NCBI RefSeq assembly: GCF_013409985.1
Contig: NZ_JACCBY010000001.1
Coordinates: 310,001-374,000, forward strand
Source: Sphingomonas melonis
Lineage (GTDB): Bacteria > Pseudomonadota > Alphaproteobacteria > Sphingomonadales > Sphingomonadaceae
DNA length: 64,000 nt
Reading direction: 5' to 3'
Under the pieces are notes generated by a model that saw only the letters and a program-made list of their open reading frames with translations, did no database searches and was not told the origin of the DNA. Position numbers and translations under genes: made by a program. Positions 55,582-64,000 of the stretch are shown here, piece by piece. Position 1 is the stretch's first letter. Each line of letters starts with the position of its first letter.

Positions 55582-55743
55582 TCAGAAGTCGATCGCGATG
55601 CCCTTCAGCTCCCAGTCGCCATAGCGGGTCGGATTGAGCCCCAGCGGGTCGGCTTGCGCCGGTTTCTTGTCCTCCGGCTGCGGCACCGGCGGGTTCTGGC
55701 TGAGGTAGGCGGGCGGCTTAACATGTGCAGGACGTTGGCCCAT
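55582..55743 (-). CDS. DUF1674 small protein (SDHAF4-like)
   Basis: A 53-residue protein that is easily missed for its size. It reads MGQRPAHVKPPAYLSQNPPV and ends LGLNPTRYGDWELKGIAIDF. The P-x-R-Y-G-D-W-E-x-K-G-x-A-x-D-F ending is the diagnostic signature of DUF1674/SDHAF4, which helps assemble the flavinylated subunit of succinate dehydrogenase. ATG 55743 is divergent from rsmB across about 21 bases, so both promoters must share or overlap. No sdh genes lie in the window. Confidence 0.88.
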   Translation of the reverse strand: MGQRPAHVKPPAYLSQNPPVPQPEDKKPAQADPLGLNPTRYGDWELKGIAIDF

Positions 55744-55764
55744 CGCGTCTCTCCGGTCTAAGGG

Positions 55765-57090
55765 ATGGATTCCATATCGGTTCCAGCGTCAGGTAAGACA
55801 AGTTTGCCCCGTTCCACCAACAACGATTCCGACGCGCTCGGCACGCCCTCCCGCCGTGCGGCGCTGCGTCTGCTCGATGCGGTGCTCCGCCGCGGCGAAC
55901 CGCTCGAACAGGCGCTCGTCGCCGCGACGCGCCACGTCTATGGACCCGATCGCGGCCTCGCCCACGCCATCGCCGCCGAGGTGCTGCGTCGCCTGCCCGA
56001 TCTCGACGCGCTGATCGACTCGGTCACCGAACGGCCGCTGCCCGACGATGCCAAGGCGCGGATGGCGCTGCGCATCGCGCTGGTCCAGGCGCTCGTGCTC
56101 GGCACGCCGCACCATGCCGCGATCGCCACCGTCCTGCCGCTGGTCGATGGCGGCCCGCGCAAGCTGGTCCACGGCGTGTTCGGAGCGATCGTGCGCTCGG
56201 GCGTGCTGCTGCCCGAGATTCCGGCGCTGCCGCCGCTGGTCGAGACCCGCTGGGAGGGGGCGTGGGGCGCCGAGATGGTCGAGGGCGCGGCGCAGGCGAT
56301 CGCCGCCCCGCCGCCGCTCGACGTCACCCTCGCCGACCCGGCCGAGACTGACCATTGGGTCGCCGAACTCGGTGGCGTCAGCCTGCTGCCGGGGCATGTC
56401 CGCATCGCCGATGCCGGTTCGGTCACCGACCTGCCCGGCTTTGCCGAGGGGCGCTGGTGGGTGCAGGACATCGCCGCCTCGCTGCCCGCGCGCCTGCTCG
56501 CCGATGCGGCGAACGGGCGCGCGATCGACCTGTGCGCCGCGCCCGGCGGCAAGACGCTGCAACTCGCCGCCGCGGGCTTTGCCGTCGCCGCGGTCGACGT
56601 CTCCAATGCCCGGATCAAGCGGCTGCGCGAGAACCTGTTCCGCACCCGGCTGAAGGCGGAGGTGATCGCCGCCGACGTGCTCAAATGGGCGCCGGCCGAG
56701 CCGGCCGACGCTTTGCTGATCGACGCGCCGTGCAGCGCCACCGGCATCTTCCGCCGCCACCCCGACGTGCTCCACCGCGTCCACCCGCCGATCATCGAGG
56801 AGATGGCGGCGCTCCAGGCGCGCCTGTTCGCCCGCGCCGCCGATTGGGTGAAGCCCGGCGGCACGCTGGTGTTCGCGACGTGCAGCCTCGAACGGCAGGA
56901 AGGCGAGGACCAGCTCGCCCGCTTCCTGTCGGCGCGCCCGGATTATGCGATCGACGCGCCCGCCGCGGCGCTGCTGCCGGCGGGCATTCCCGTGCATGCC
57001 GACGGCTATGTCCGCACCGTGCCGGGCATGATGACCGCCGACGGCGGCTGCGACGGCTTCTTCATCGCGCGGCTGAAGCGGATAAGCTAA
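55765..57090 (+). CDS. rsmB: 16S rRNA (cytosine-C5) methyltransferase, RsmB/NusB-domain type
   Basis: A 441-residue protein. The N-terminal ~130 residues are a NusB-like RNA-binding domain (LRLLDAVLRRGEPLEQAL, GPRKLVHGVFGAI). The C-terminal part is the Fmu/RsmB methyltransferase: SAM motif CAAPGGKTLQLAAAGF, ADALLIDAPCSATGIFRRHPDV with the catalytic Cys, and FATCSLERQEGEDQ with the second Cys. It methylates a cytosine of 16S rRNA (C967 in E. coli). I kept ATG 55765; a TTG at 55801 is the alternative and would drop 12 poorly conserved residues. It heads the rsmB-rpe-heparinase-purH set. Confidence 0.92.
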   Translation: MDSISVPASGKTSLPRSTNNDSDALGTPSRRAALRLLDAVLRRGEPLEQALVAATRHVYGPDRGLAHAIAAEVLRRLPDLDALIDSVTERPLPDDAKARMALRIALVQALVLGTPHHAAIATVLPLVDGGPRKLVHGVFGAIVRSGVLLPEIPALPPLVETRWEGAWGAEMVEGAAQAIAAPPPLDVTLADPAETDHWVAELGGVSLLPGHVRIADAGSVTDLPGFAEGRWWVQDIAASLPARLLADAANGRAIDLCAAPGGKTLQLAAAGFAVAAVDVSNARIKRLRENLFRTRLKAEVIAADVLKWAPAEPADALLIDAPCSATGIFRRHPDVLHRVHPPIIEEMAALQARLFARAADWVKPGGTLVFATCSLERQEGEDQLARFLSARPDYAIDAPAAALLPAGIPVHADGYVRTVPGMMTADGGCDGFFIARLKRIS

Positions 57091-57094
57091 CCCA

Positions 57095-57243
57095 TTCCTC
57101 CCCCGCCAGGGGGAGGTGGCAGCGCAAAGCGCTGACGGAGGGGGAGGACAGGGCGGAAGCTCGATTGCAGCGCTCCCGCCCTGTCCTCCCCCTCCACCAT
57201 TCGGCTAAGGCCGAACGGTCCCCCTCCCCCTGGCGGGGGAGGG
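57095..57243. repeat. Intergenic repeat family D, copy 4 (full length)
   Basis: It opens ATTCCTCCCCCGCCAGGGGG, then TGACGGAGGGGGAGGACAGG. The centre forms a hairpin of ACAGGGCGG and CCGCCCTGT type. The right half has a TTCGGC-TAAG-GCCGAA hairpin and ends CCCTGGCGGGGGAGGGG. It lies between rsmB and rpe. Confidence 0.8.
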
Positions 57244-57319
57244 GTGGCTTGGCGCACCCCTCAGCAAACTCGTCCCAAGCGCATTGTAATAGAAGGACAG
57301 GCGGTTAGAGAGGCGGGTC

Positions 57320-57991
57320 ATGCAGCCCGTCCGTATCGCCCCCTCCATCCTGTCCGCCGACTTCGCCAAGCTGGGCGAGGAGGTCCGCGCGATCGATGCC
57401 GCGGGCGCCGACTGGATCCATATCGACGTGATGGACGGCCATTTCGTCCCCAACATCACGATCGGCCCCGCCGTGGTGAAGGCGCTGCGCCCGCACACCG
57501 CCAAGCCGTTCGACGTCCATCTGATGATCTCGCCGGTCGACCTGTACCTCGACGCCTTTGCCGAGGCCGGGGCGGACGGCATCACCGTCCATCCCGAGGC
57601 GGGCCCTCACATCCACCGCACGATCCAGCACATCAAGGGGCTGGGCAAGCGCGCGGGCGTCGTGCTCAATCCCGGCACGCCGGCCAAGATGCTCGATTAC
57701 CTCATCGACATGGTCGACCTCGTGCTGGTGATGAGCGTCAATCCCGGCTTCGGCGGCCAGACCTTCATCGACAGCCAGCTCAAGAAGATCGCCGCGATCC
57801 GCAAGATGATCGATCAGAGCGGCCGCGCCATCGACCTCGAAGTCGACGGCGGCGTCGATCCCGAACATGCCGCGCGCTGCATCGCCGCCGGTGCCGACGC
57901 GCTGGTCGCCGGCACCGCCGCCTTCCGCGGCGGACCCGCGCATTATGCCGCCAACATCGCCGCGCTGCGCGGCACGTCGGCGGCGGGATGA
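57320..57991 (+). CDS. rpe: Ribulose-phosphate 3-epimerase
   Basis: A 223-residue TIM-barrel enzyme interconverting ribulose-5-P and xylulose-5-P in the pentose phosphate pathway. It has [17 protein letters not shown], the metal-site [12 protein letters not shown] with IGPAVV, FDVHLMI, then [14 protein letters not shown], and the phosphate-binding [10 protein letters not shown] and [13 protein letters not shown]. The heparinase-family gene starts on its stop (ATGA). Confidence 0.97.
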   Translation: MQPVRIAPSILSADFAKLGEEVRAIDAAGADWIHIDVMDGHFVPNITIGPAVVKALRPHTAKPFDVHLMISPVDLYLDAFAEAGADGITVHPEAGPHIHRTIQHIKGLGKRAGVVLNPGTPAKMLDYLIDMVDLVLVMSVNPGFGGQTFIDSQLKKIAAIRKMIDQSGRAIDLEVDGGVDPEHAARCIAAGADALVAGTAAFRGGPAHYAANIAALRGTSAAG

Positions 57992-59757
57992 ACGACCTGT
58001 CGCCACCGGCCGAATCGCCGCACCCCGAATCGCTGCCCGCCGGATCGCCGCCTGACGGAGTCGAGGAGGGCAAGCGCCTGATGCGGGTCGGTGGCGACCG
58101 CGGGCTCAGCCTGGCCGAGCGGCTGTCCGAACAGCTCCACCGGCTGACCTGGCGCACCCCGATCCACAGCATGCGCCTGAAAGGGCGGTATCCGCTCAAG
58201 CTGATCGCGGTGCCCGACGATCCCGTCATCGGCGACGTGCGCCGCGGCCAGGCGATGCTGTCCGGTGATCTCACCTTCCGCGGCGAGACGCATCCGATCG
58301 ACACGCTCGCGTTCAAGCGCGGCGAATGGGGCAAGCCCTTTGCCGAATATGTCCACAGCTTCGCCTGGCTGCGCGACCTGTCGACGGTGGCGACGCGGGC
58401 GCAGGGCGCGCCGATCGCCGAGGCGCTGATGGCGCGCTGGCTCGGCGATTATGCCGAGCGCATCGATCCTCTGGCGTGGCGCCCCGATCTGTGGGGCCGG
58501 CGCCTGTTGTTCTGGACCGCGCATGCGCCGCTGATCCTGTCGTCGACCGATCTCGTCTATCGCTCCAGCGTGCTCAACACGTTGGCGCGTGGCGCCCGGC
58601 ACCTCGACCGCGGCGCCGACAAGGCACCACCCGGTGCGCCGCGCATCGCCGCCTGGTGCGGGGTCGTCGCGGCGGGGCTGCTGATCCCCGGCGGCGATCC
58701 CCGGCGCAGCTTCGGCGAGGCGGGGCTGCTCCGCGCGCTCGCCAGCGGGCTCAGCGAGGATGGCGGCGCGGTGTCGCGCAGCCCGGTGATGCTGCTCGAC
58801 ACGATCATGCTGCTCGCCATGCTGCGCGAGACCTATGTCGCGCGGCGCGAGGAGATGCCCGCCGCGGCGCAGGCGGCGCTGACCCGCGCGGTGCCGGCGC
58901 TGCTCGGCGTCACCCATGGCGACGGCATGCTGTCGAGCTGGCAGGGCGGCGGCCCGGCGATGCCCGACGCGCTCGCCGCGGTGATCGCCGCGAGCGGGGT
59001 GCGCACCCGCCCGCTCCGCCAGGCCCGCGACTGGGGCTATCAGCGGCTCGCCGCCGGTGGCGCGGTGCTGATCGTCGATGCGGCACCGCCGCCGGTCGCC
59101 AAGCTGGTCGAGGGCGGCTGCGCCTCGACGCTCGCCTTCGAATTTTCCGATGGCGAGACGCGGCTGATCGTCAATTGCGGCGGCGCGCGCGCCGCGGTGC
59201 CGCAGCTGCCGAGCGCTTATGCCGAGGGACTGCGCACCACGGCGGCGCATTCGACGCTGGTGGTCGGCGATTCCAATTCGACCGCGATCCTCGCCGACGG
59301 CACGCTCGGCCGCGGCGTCGCCGAGGTCGAGCTGTCGCGGCAGGAATCGGACGTCGCCAGCCGCATCGAGGCGAGCCACGACGGCTATGTCCGCCGCTGG
59401 GGCTTCGTCCATCGCCGCCAGCTGATGCTGACCGGCGACGGCAAGGAATTGCGCGGCGAGGATGCGCTGCTGCCGCACGGGCGGCGGCGCAAGGTCGGCG
59501 TCGTGCCGTTCGCGGTGCGCTTCCACCTCGGCGCCGGGGTCGAGGCGTCGCCGACCGCCGATGGCCTGGCGGCGCTGCTCCGCCTGCCCGGCGGCGCGCT
59601 CTGGCAGTTCCGCTGCCGCGGCGGTACGCTGACCATCGAGGATTCGCTGTGGATCGACGGCGAGGGCCGCCCGATCGCCACGCAGCAGCTCGTCGTCAGC
59701 GGCGAGGCGCCGGCGGGCGGCGCCAACGTCAGCTGGGCGCTGAAACGCGCGATCTGA
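57988..59757 (+). CDS. Heparinase II/III-family protein
   Basis: A 589-residue protein with no signal peptide visible. The N-terminal half is an alpha/alpha barrel ([46 protein letters not shown]). The C-terminal part has the heparinase II/III beta-sandwich ([47 protein letters not shown]). Catalytic-type His and Tyr residues are present, but in sphingomonad chromosomal copies substrate and activity are unknown. Its ATG overlaps the rpe stop, and purH follows after 163 bases. A cytosolic polysaccharide lyase in this setting is unexplained. Confidence 0.87.
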   Translation: MNDLSPPAESPHPESLPAGSPPDGVEEGKRLMRVGGDRGLSLAERLSEQLHRLTWRTPIHSMRLKGRYPLKLIAVPDDPVIGDVRRGQAMLSGDLTFRGETHPIDTLAFKRGEWGKPFAEYVHSFAWLRDLSTVATRAQGAPIAEALMARWLGDYAERIDPLAWRPDLWGRRLLFWTAHAPLILSSTDLVYRSSVLNTLARGARHLDRGADKAPPGAPRIAAWCGVVAAGLLIPGGDPRRSFGEAGLLRALASGLSEDGGAVSRSPVMLLDTIMLLAMLRETYVARREEMPAAAQAALTRAVPALLGVTHGDGMLSSWQGGGPAMPDALAAVIAASGVRTRPLRQARDWGYQRLAAGGAVLIVDAAPPPVAKLVEGGCASTLAFEFSDGETRLIVNCGGARAAVPQLPSAYAEGLRTTAAHSTLVVGDSNSTAILADGTLGRGVAEVELSRQESDVASRIEASHDGYVRRWGFVHRRQLMLTGDGKELRGEDALLPHGRRRKVGVVPFAVRFHLGAGVEASPTADGLAALLRLPGGALWQFRCRGGTLTIEDSLWIDGEGRPIATQQLVVSGEAPAGGANVSWALKRAI

Positions 59758-59815
59758 CCTGTTCGGACGCGCCTTCGCCCGCTAGGGGGACGCGCATACG
59801 ACTGGCACCCCTTAC

Positions 59816-59885
59816 CCGTTCGTGCTGAGCCTGTCGAAGCGCAGGCGAGTCCCGTCTGCGTCTCGACAGGTCCGGGGCGAACGGA
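59816..59885. repeat. Intergenic repeat family F
   Basis: CCGTTCGTGCTGAGCCTGTC and its inverse (ending CGACAGGTCCGGGGCGAACG) form a 29-base imperfect dyad around a 12-base centre. It ends 35 bases before the purH start and must lie in its leader or promoter. I see nothing else in the gap. Confidence 0.75.
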
Positions 59886-59920
59886 GCGGGTTGCGTCCGG
59901 CTAGGCCACAGAGGAAGACC

Positions 59921-61483
59921 ATGTCCACCATCCCCATCAAGCGCGCCCTGCTGTCGGTCTCCGACAAGACCGGCATTGTCGAGCTTTCCCAGGCACTTGC
60001 GGCGAAGGGTGTCGAGCTGGTCTCGACCGGCGGCACCGCCAGGGCGCTGCGCGACGCCGGCCTCGCGGTGCGCGACGTTAGTGACGTTACCGGCTTTCCC
60101 GAGATGATGGACGGCCGCGTCAAGACGCTCCACCCGATGGTCCACGGCGGCCTGCTCGCCGTCCGCGACGATCCCGACCATGCCGCGGCGATGGCGGCGC
60201 ATGCGATCGGCGCGATCGATCTGGTGGTGGTGAACCTCTACCCGTTCGAGGCGACCGTCGCCCGCGGCGCCGACCGCGACACGGTGATCGAGAATATCGA
60301 CATCGGCGGCCCCTCGATGGTCCGCTCCGCCGCCAAGAACCACGCTTATGTCGCGATCGTCACCGACCCCGCCGATTATGCGATCGTCGCGACCGGCGAG
60401 ACGACGCTCGACCAGCGCCGCCTGTTCGCCGCCAAGGCCTTCGCCGCCACCGCCAGCTATGACGGCGCGATCGCGCGCTGGTTCGGCACCGTCGATCAGG
60501 CCGAGGCGTTCCCGGCGGTGCTGCCGGTGACGATGACCCGCGCCGCATCGCTGCGCTACGGCGAGAACCCGCATCAGTCCGCCGCCTTCTACGCGAGCAA
60601 CGACGGCGTCCGCGGCATCGGCCAGGCGCGGCAGGTGCAGGGCAAGGAGCTCAGCTACAACAATCTCAACGACGCCGATGCCGCGCTCGAGCTGGTCGCC
60701 GAGTTCCGCGACGCGGCACCGACCTGCGTCATCGTCAAGCACGCCAATCCGTGCGGCGTCGCCACCGCGTCCAGCCTCGAAGCGGCCTATGCCGAGGCCT
60801 TCGCCTGCGACACCGTCTCGGCGTTCGGCGGCATCATCGCGGTCAACCGCCCGCTCGACGCCGCGACCGCGAAGGCGATCACCGGCATCTTCACCGAGGT
60901 CGTCGTCGCCCCCGGCGCCGACGAAGAGGCGCTGGCGCTGTTCGCCGCCAAGAAGAACCTGCGGCTGCTGCTGACCGGCGAACTGCCCGATCCCGCGCGG
61001 GCCGGCCTGTTCGCCAAGTCGATCGCCGGCGGCTGGCTGGTGCAGGGCCGCGACAATGGCACGCCGGGCGAGCTGAAGGTCGTCACCAAGCGCGCGCCGA
61101 CCGAACAGGAGCTCGCCGACTGCCGCTTCGCCTGGACCGTCGCCAAGCACGTCAAGTCGAACGCGATCGTCTATGCCAAGGACGGCGCCACCGCCGGAGT
61201 CGGCGCCGGCCAGATGAACCGTCTGGAGTCCGCGCGCATCGCCGCGTGGAAGGCGAAGGACGCCGCCGACAGGGCGGGCTGGGCGACGCCGCGCACGATC
61301 GGCTCGGCGGTCGCGTCGGATGCGTTCTTCCCCTTCGCCGACGGCCTGCTCGCCGCGGTCGAGGCGGGGGCGACCGCGGTGATCCAGCCGGGCGGCTCGA
61401 TCCGCGACGAGGAGGTGATCGCCGCCGCAGACGCCGCGGGCCTCGCGATGGTCTTCACCGGCATGCGCCACTTCCGCCACTGA
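59921..61483 (+). CDS. purH: Bifunctional AICAR formyltransferase/IMP cyclohydrolase
   Basis: A 520-residue enzyme for the last two steps of IMP synthesis. The N-terminal IMP cyclohydrolase part has [28 protein letters not shown] and [13 protein letters not shown]. The C-terminal AICAR formyltransferase part has [42 protein letters not shown] and [15 protein letters not shown]. It uses 10-formyl-THF made by folD (40.5-41.4 kb). ATG 59921 has a GAGGA site. Confidence 0.97.
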   Translation: MSTIPIKRALLSVSDKTGIVELSQALAAKGVELVSTGGTARALRDAGLAVRDVSDVTGFPEMMDGRVKTLHPMVHGGLLAVRDDPDHAAAMAAHAIGAIDLVVVNLYPFEATVARGADRDTVIENIDIGGPSMVRSAAKNHAYVAIVTDPADYAIVATGETTLDQRRLFAAKAFAATASYDGAIARWFGTVDQAEAFPAVLPVTMTRAASLRYGENPHQSAAFYASNDGVRGIGQARQVQGKELSYNNLNDADAALELVAEFRDAAPTCVIVKHANPCGVATASSLEAAYAEAFACDTVSAFGGIIAVNRPLDAATAKAITGIFTEVVVAPGADEEALALFAAKKNLRLLLTGELPDPARAGLFAKSIAGGWLVQGRDNGTPGELKVVTKRAPTEQELADCRFAWTVAKHVKSNAIVYAKDGATAGVGAGQMNRLESARIAAWKAKDAADRAGWATPRTIGSAVASDAFFPFADGLLAAVEAGATAVIQPGGSIRDEEVIAAADAAGLAMVFTGMRHFRH

Positions 61484-61564
61484 GCCTGCAATCCTCCCCC
61501 TAAGCGGGCAGGGGGATCATATATGGCCGAAGTCGTGAGGCGCGATCGATGTCCTCATCAGGTT

Positions 61565-61591
61565 CGTCACCCCGGAACAAGTCCGGGGTGA
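61565..61591. repeat. Single family C hairpin
   Basis: GTCACCCCGGA-ACAAG-TCCGGGGTGAC is a perfect 11-bp stem with a 5-base loop: one end of a family C element standing alone. It lies between the convergent purH and flippase genes; nothing else is seen in 61484-61697 apart from a short GGAGGC-GCTG-GCCTCC dyad at 61657-61672. Confidence 0.75.
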
Positions 61592-61697
61592 CGACGTGGC
61601 ATGGAGGGCGAGCGGCTTACGCGAATCGCCATATGCAAATGTCCTGCTCCGGCGGGGGAGGCGCTGGCCTCCGTGACTTTCGGACCGTCCAATCCGC

Positions 61698-63212
61698 CTA
61701 GCGCACCGGCGATCCCACGTTGGGCAGCGTCGCCTCCTCGGCTTTCGGCATCTTGCCGAACAACGCGCGGTCGGCCGGGCCGAATGCCCATTTCCACAGC
61801 ACGAACAGATAGGTCGCCGCGATCGCCGGTTCGCCGCCGATCAGTTCGAGCCATTCGAGCTGCGGCGGCAGCGCGGTGAACAAGCCGCCGACCACCGTCG
61901 CCGCGACCACCGCCCACAGCAGCGGCCAGCGCCACGGCGACACCGGCGCTGACAGGATACGGCCGAGCAGCGTCGCCTTGACCACCGAGGTCAGCGCGAC
62001 GCTGACCATCAGCGCCACCGCCGGCCCCGCCGCCTGCCACGTCGTCGGCCAGCCGAGCCGTCGCATGCCGAGGATCAGCGCGAAGCTGAGCGCGATCTGC
62101 ACCGCCAGCATGACGATCGAGATGATCAGATTGCGGTGCCGCGCCGTATAGACCAGCGCCGATTCGCATACCGCCCCGGTCGAGGCGAGCACCTCGGCGG
62201 TCAGCAGGAAGCCGAGCGCGGCGCTGCCCGCGACGAATTGCGGCCCGACCACGCCCATCACCGCGCCGGCGGGGATCGACCCCATCAGCGCAAGACCCGC
62301 CTGTGCCGCCATGATCCAGAACGCCACCTGCCGCACCTGATGCGCGATCGCGGCGCGGTCGTTGACCGCGAGGCTCTTGGTGATGACCGGCCCCAGGATC
62401 GGGTCGAAGCTGGTCTTGAGCTTCTGCGGAAGGCTCGCGACCTGCTGCGCCATATAATAGATGCCGACGATCTTCGGCTCGAACATCACGCCGAGGATGA
62501 ACCGGTCGACGTTGCGGCTGCCCCATTCGAGCGCGTCGGCACCGGCGAGCGGCGCATTGGCGCGGGCGAGCGCGAAGAGCTGGCCGGGATGCGGCGACCA
62601 GCCGCGCGGCAGGCCATAGCTGCGCAGGAACGGCACGAAGCTGGCGATCAGCGCCGCGGTCATCGACGCGACATAGGAGAGGACCAGCCCGTCCTTGATC
62701 GTGAAGAAGGAGAAGACCCAGGCGGCGATCGAGATCGTCCACGGCTCGACGACGGCGCGCGCGGTCACCGCCGCCTTGACGTTGTGGCGATAGGCGAGCG
62801 CCGACAGGCTGACGTCGGACCAGGCCACCGCGACGATGATGCACGGCAGGAACCGGTCGAGCCCGGTCACCTGCGTATTGGCGTACATTACCTCCGGAAA
62901 GGCGATCAGCACCGCGCTCGCCGCGATCGACAGGATGAAGGCGAGCGCCAGCGCATCCCAGACGACGCAGACGTGCGGCTGGTCGGACGACGACAGTGCC
63001 TGCGCGAGGCCGCGCTTGAGCCCGAGCGTCGCGACCAGAGCGGCAAGCTCGACCACCACCACGGCGAGCGCGAAGCGGCCGACGAGGTCCGGGCCGTAAA
63101 GGCGGCCGGCGATGAACAGGAACGGGATGCGCGCGGCGAGGCGCAGCACGAAACCGGCGATATTGGTGCGCCCGCCCTTGGCGAGCGCGTCGATGTCCTT
63201 CGATTCGGTCAC
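61698..63212 (-). CDS. Wzx/MATE-like polysaccharide (lipid-linked oligosaccharide) flippase
   Basis: A 504-residue integral membrane protein with about 12-14 helices. The pattern is that of the Wzx/MviN-like flippase superfamily: RTNIAGFVLRLAARIPFLFIAGRLYGPDLVGRFALAVVVVEL at the start, then EWGSRNVDRFILGVMFEPKIVGIYYMAQQVASLP in the middle. It probably exports a lipid-linked glycan. I chose GTG 63212 (VTESKDIDALAKGG); an upstream GTG at 63239 lies inside a repeat arm and is less credible. Downstream of polA with a repeat between. Confidence 0.85.
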   Translation of the reverse strand: MTESKDIDALAKGGRTNIAGFVLRLAARIPFLFIAGRLYGPDLVGRFALAVVVVELAALVATLGLKRGLAQALSSSDQPHVCVVWDALALAFILSIAASAVLIAFPEVMYANTQVTGLDRFLPCIIVAVAWSDVSLSALAYRHNVKAAVTARAVVEPWTISIAAWVFSFFTIKDGLVLSYVASMTAALIASFVPFLRSYGLPRGWSPHPGQLFALARANAPLAGADALEWGSRNVDRFILGVMFEPKIVGIYYMAQQVASLPQKLKTSFDPILGPVITKSLAVNDRAAIAHQVRQVAFWIMAAQAGLALMGSIPAGAVMGVVGPQFVAGSAALGFLLTAEVLASTGAVCESALVYTARHRNLIISIVMLAVQIALSFALILGMRRLGWPTTWQAAGPAVALMVSVALTSVVKATLLGRILSAPVSPWRWPLLWAVVAATVVGGLFTALPPQLEWLELIGGEPAIAATYLFVLWKWAFGPADRALFGKMPKAEEATLPNVGSPVR

Positions 63213-63232
63213 GGGTTGGCGATCGTGAGCGT

Positions 63233-63335
63233 CTCGCACCCACCCTCACCCTTCCGGCGCTGCGCGCCTCCCTCCCTCTCCCATCGGGAGAGGGAGAAGG
63301 CGCCGAAGGCGGCGCAGGGTGAGGGTGAGTGCGAG
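63233..63335. repeat. Intergenic repeat family G
   Basis: CTCGCACCCACCCTCACCC (63233-63251) and its inverse (63317-63335) differ by one base. Inside are a GCGCTGCGCGCC-type arm and a CTCCCTCTCCC-ATC-GGGAGAGGGAG hairpin. It fills the gap between polA and the flippase gene and runs into the flippase 5' region. Confidence 0.75.
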
Positions 63336-63345
63336 GCGGCCGCGA

Positions 63346-64000
63346 TCAATGCGCTGCCCCCCAGCTCGCACCCGTCCCGATCTCGATCCCGAGCGGCACC
63401 GACAGCGTGACCGCCGGCTGCGCCGCCTCGGCCATCACCCGCTCGATCACCGGCTTGGCCGCATCGACGTCACCCTCGGGCAGTTCGAACACGAGTTCGT
63501 CGTGCACCTGGAGCAGCATCTGCACGTTCGGCAGCCCCGCCGCGAGCAGCGCCGGCTCCATCCGCACCATCGCGCGCTTGATGATATCGGCGCTCGTCCC
63601 CTGGATCGGCGCGTTGATCGCGGCGCGCTCGGCGCCTTGCCGTTCGTGCTGCACCTTGCTGCGGATGCGCGGGAAGTGCGTCTTGCGCCCGAACAGCGTC
63701 GTGGTGAAGCCGCGCTCGCGCACGCTCTGCGTCGTCTCGGCAATATAGGTGTTGATGCCGGGGAAGCGCTCGAAATAGCGGTCGATCATCGCCTGCGCCT
63801 CCTCGGCGCTGACGTCGAGCCGGCCCGCAAGGCCCCAGCGGCTGATGCCGTAGAGGATCGCGAAGTTGATCGTCTTGGCGCGGCCGCGGGTGTCGCGGTT
63901 GACCTCGCCGAACAGCTCCATCGCGGTCAGGCTGTGGATGTCGTCGCCATTGGCGAAGGCGTCGCGCAGCGCCGGCACGTCGGCCATATGCGCCGCCAGC
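63346..64000 (-). CDS. polA: DNA polymerase I, C-terminal part (cut by window edge)
   Basis: The last ~217 codons of the gene, which continues past base 64000. It holds the end of the family A polymerase domain: RGRAKTINFAILYGISRWGL (motif B, O-helix), GFTTTLFGRKTHFPRI, NAPIQGTSADIIKRAM, and LLQVHDELVFELP (motif C with the catalytic Asp). The C-terminus is TGASWGAAH. It fills gaps and removes RNA primers. The 5'-3' exonuclease domain is outside the window. Confidence 0.97.
   Translation of the reverse strand, partial: LAAHMADVPALRDAFANGDDIHSLTAMELFGEVNRDTRGRAKTINFAILYGISRWGLAGRLDVSAEEAQAMIDRYFERFPGINTYIAETTQSVRERGFTTTLFGRKTHFPRIRSKVQHERQGAERAAINAPIQGTSADIIKRAMVRMEPALLAAGLPNVQMLLQVHDELVFELPEGDVDAAKPVIERVMAEAAQPAVTLSVPLGIEIGTGASWGAAH

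Overview
The window is a 64 kb piece of a GC-rich alphaproteobacterial chromosome, most likely Sphingomonas or a close relative in the Sphingomonadaceae. This is inferred from gene content and order, an alphaproteobacterial GapR (DUF2312), a class I PHA synthase with phasin, the DUF1674 and DUF1244 small proteins, and many dyad-rich intergenic repeats of the kind seen in sphingomonad genomes. I see no rRNA, tRNA, CRISPR array, prophage or intact insertion sequence. Almost all of the sequence is housekeeping genes separated by repeat-filled gaps.

Layout. 0-12 kb: gluQ (cut by the window edge), an HNH nuclease, an EF-hand lipoprotein, ppc, a PAP2-type membrane phosphatase, a CorC-type CBS protein, an OmpA lipoprotein, tadA, rpmB, a phytase-like secreted protein and phbB. 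12-25 kb (minus strand): an orphan Tat-exported molybdenum hydroxylase subunit coupled to hemH, then ftsH, tilS, cpoB, a RodZ-like HTH protein, ptsP and murA. 25-33 kb: a Crp/Fnr regulator, clpS, phasin and PHA synthase, a queuosine-precursor-type transporter, gapR, a DUF1244 protein and pyk. 33-40 kb: an envelope cluster made of a GtrB-like glycosyltransferase, a Tat phospholipase C, a methyltransferase, a GtrA-like flippase and a GT-C-type membrane transferase followed by a decayed copy of its own 3' end. 40-46 kb: a marC/folD/yggU/yggT operon, then ruvC-ruvA-parD-parE-ruvB and yebC. 46-55 kb: DUF1003, a HerA-like ATPase, DUF808, oligopeptidase B, DedA, a thioesterase, an HhH membrane protein and AsmA. 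55-64 kb: a DUF1674 small protein, rsmB, rpe, a heparinase-family protein, purH, a polysaccharide flippase and the 3' end of polA.

How the genes relate. phbB makes the PHA monomer that phaC polymerises onto granules coated by the phasin. ppc, pyk and ptsP sit around the PEP node. The GtrB/GtrA/GT-C set resembles a split lipid-linked sugar-transfer cassette acting on an envelope glycan.

Most notable items: a lower-GC parDE toxin-antitoxin pair inserted between ruvA and ruvB, with the parE stop overlapping the ruvB start; the diverged tail duplication after the GT-C gene; two inverted TGC-rich sites upstream of phaP; and at least eight families of compound inverted repeats. I found no clear multi-gene novel system. 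These are the items most worth a second look.
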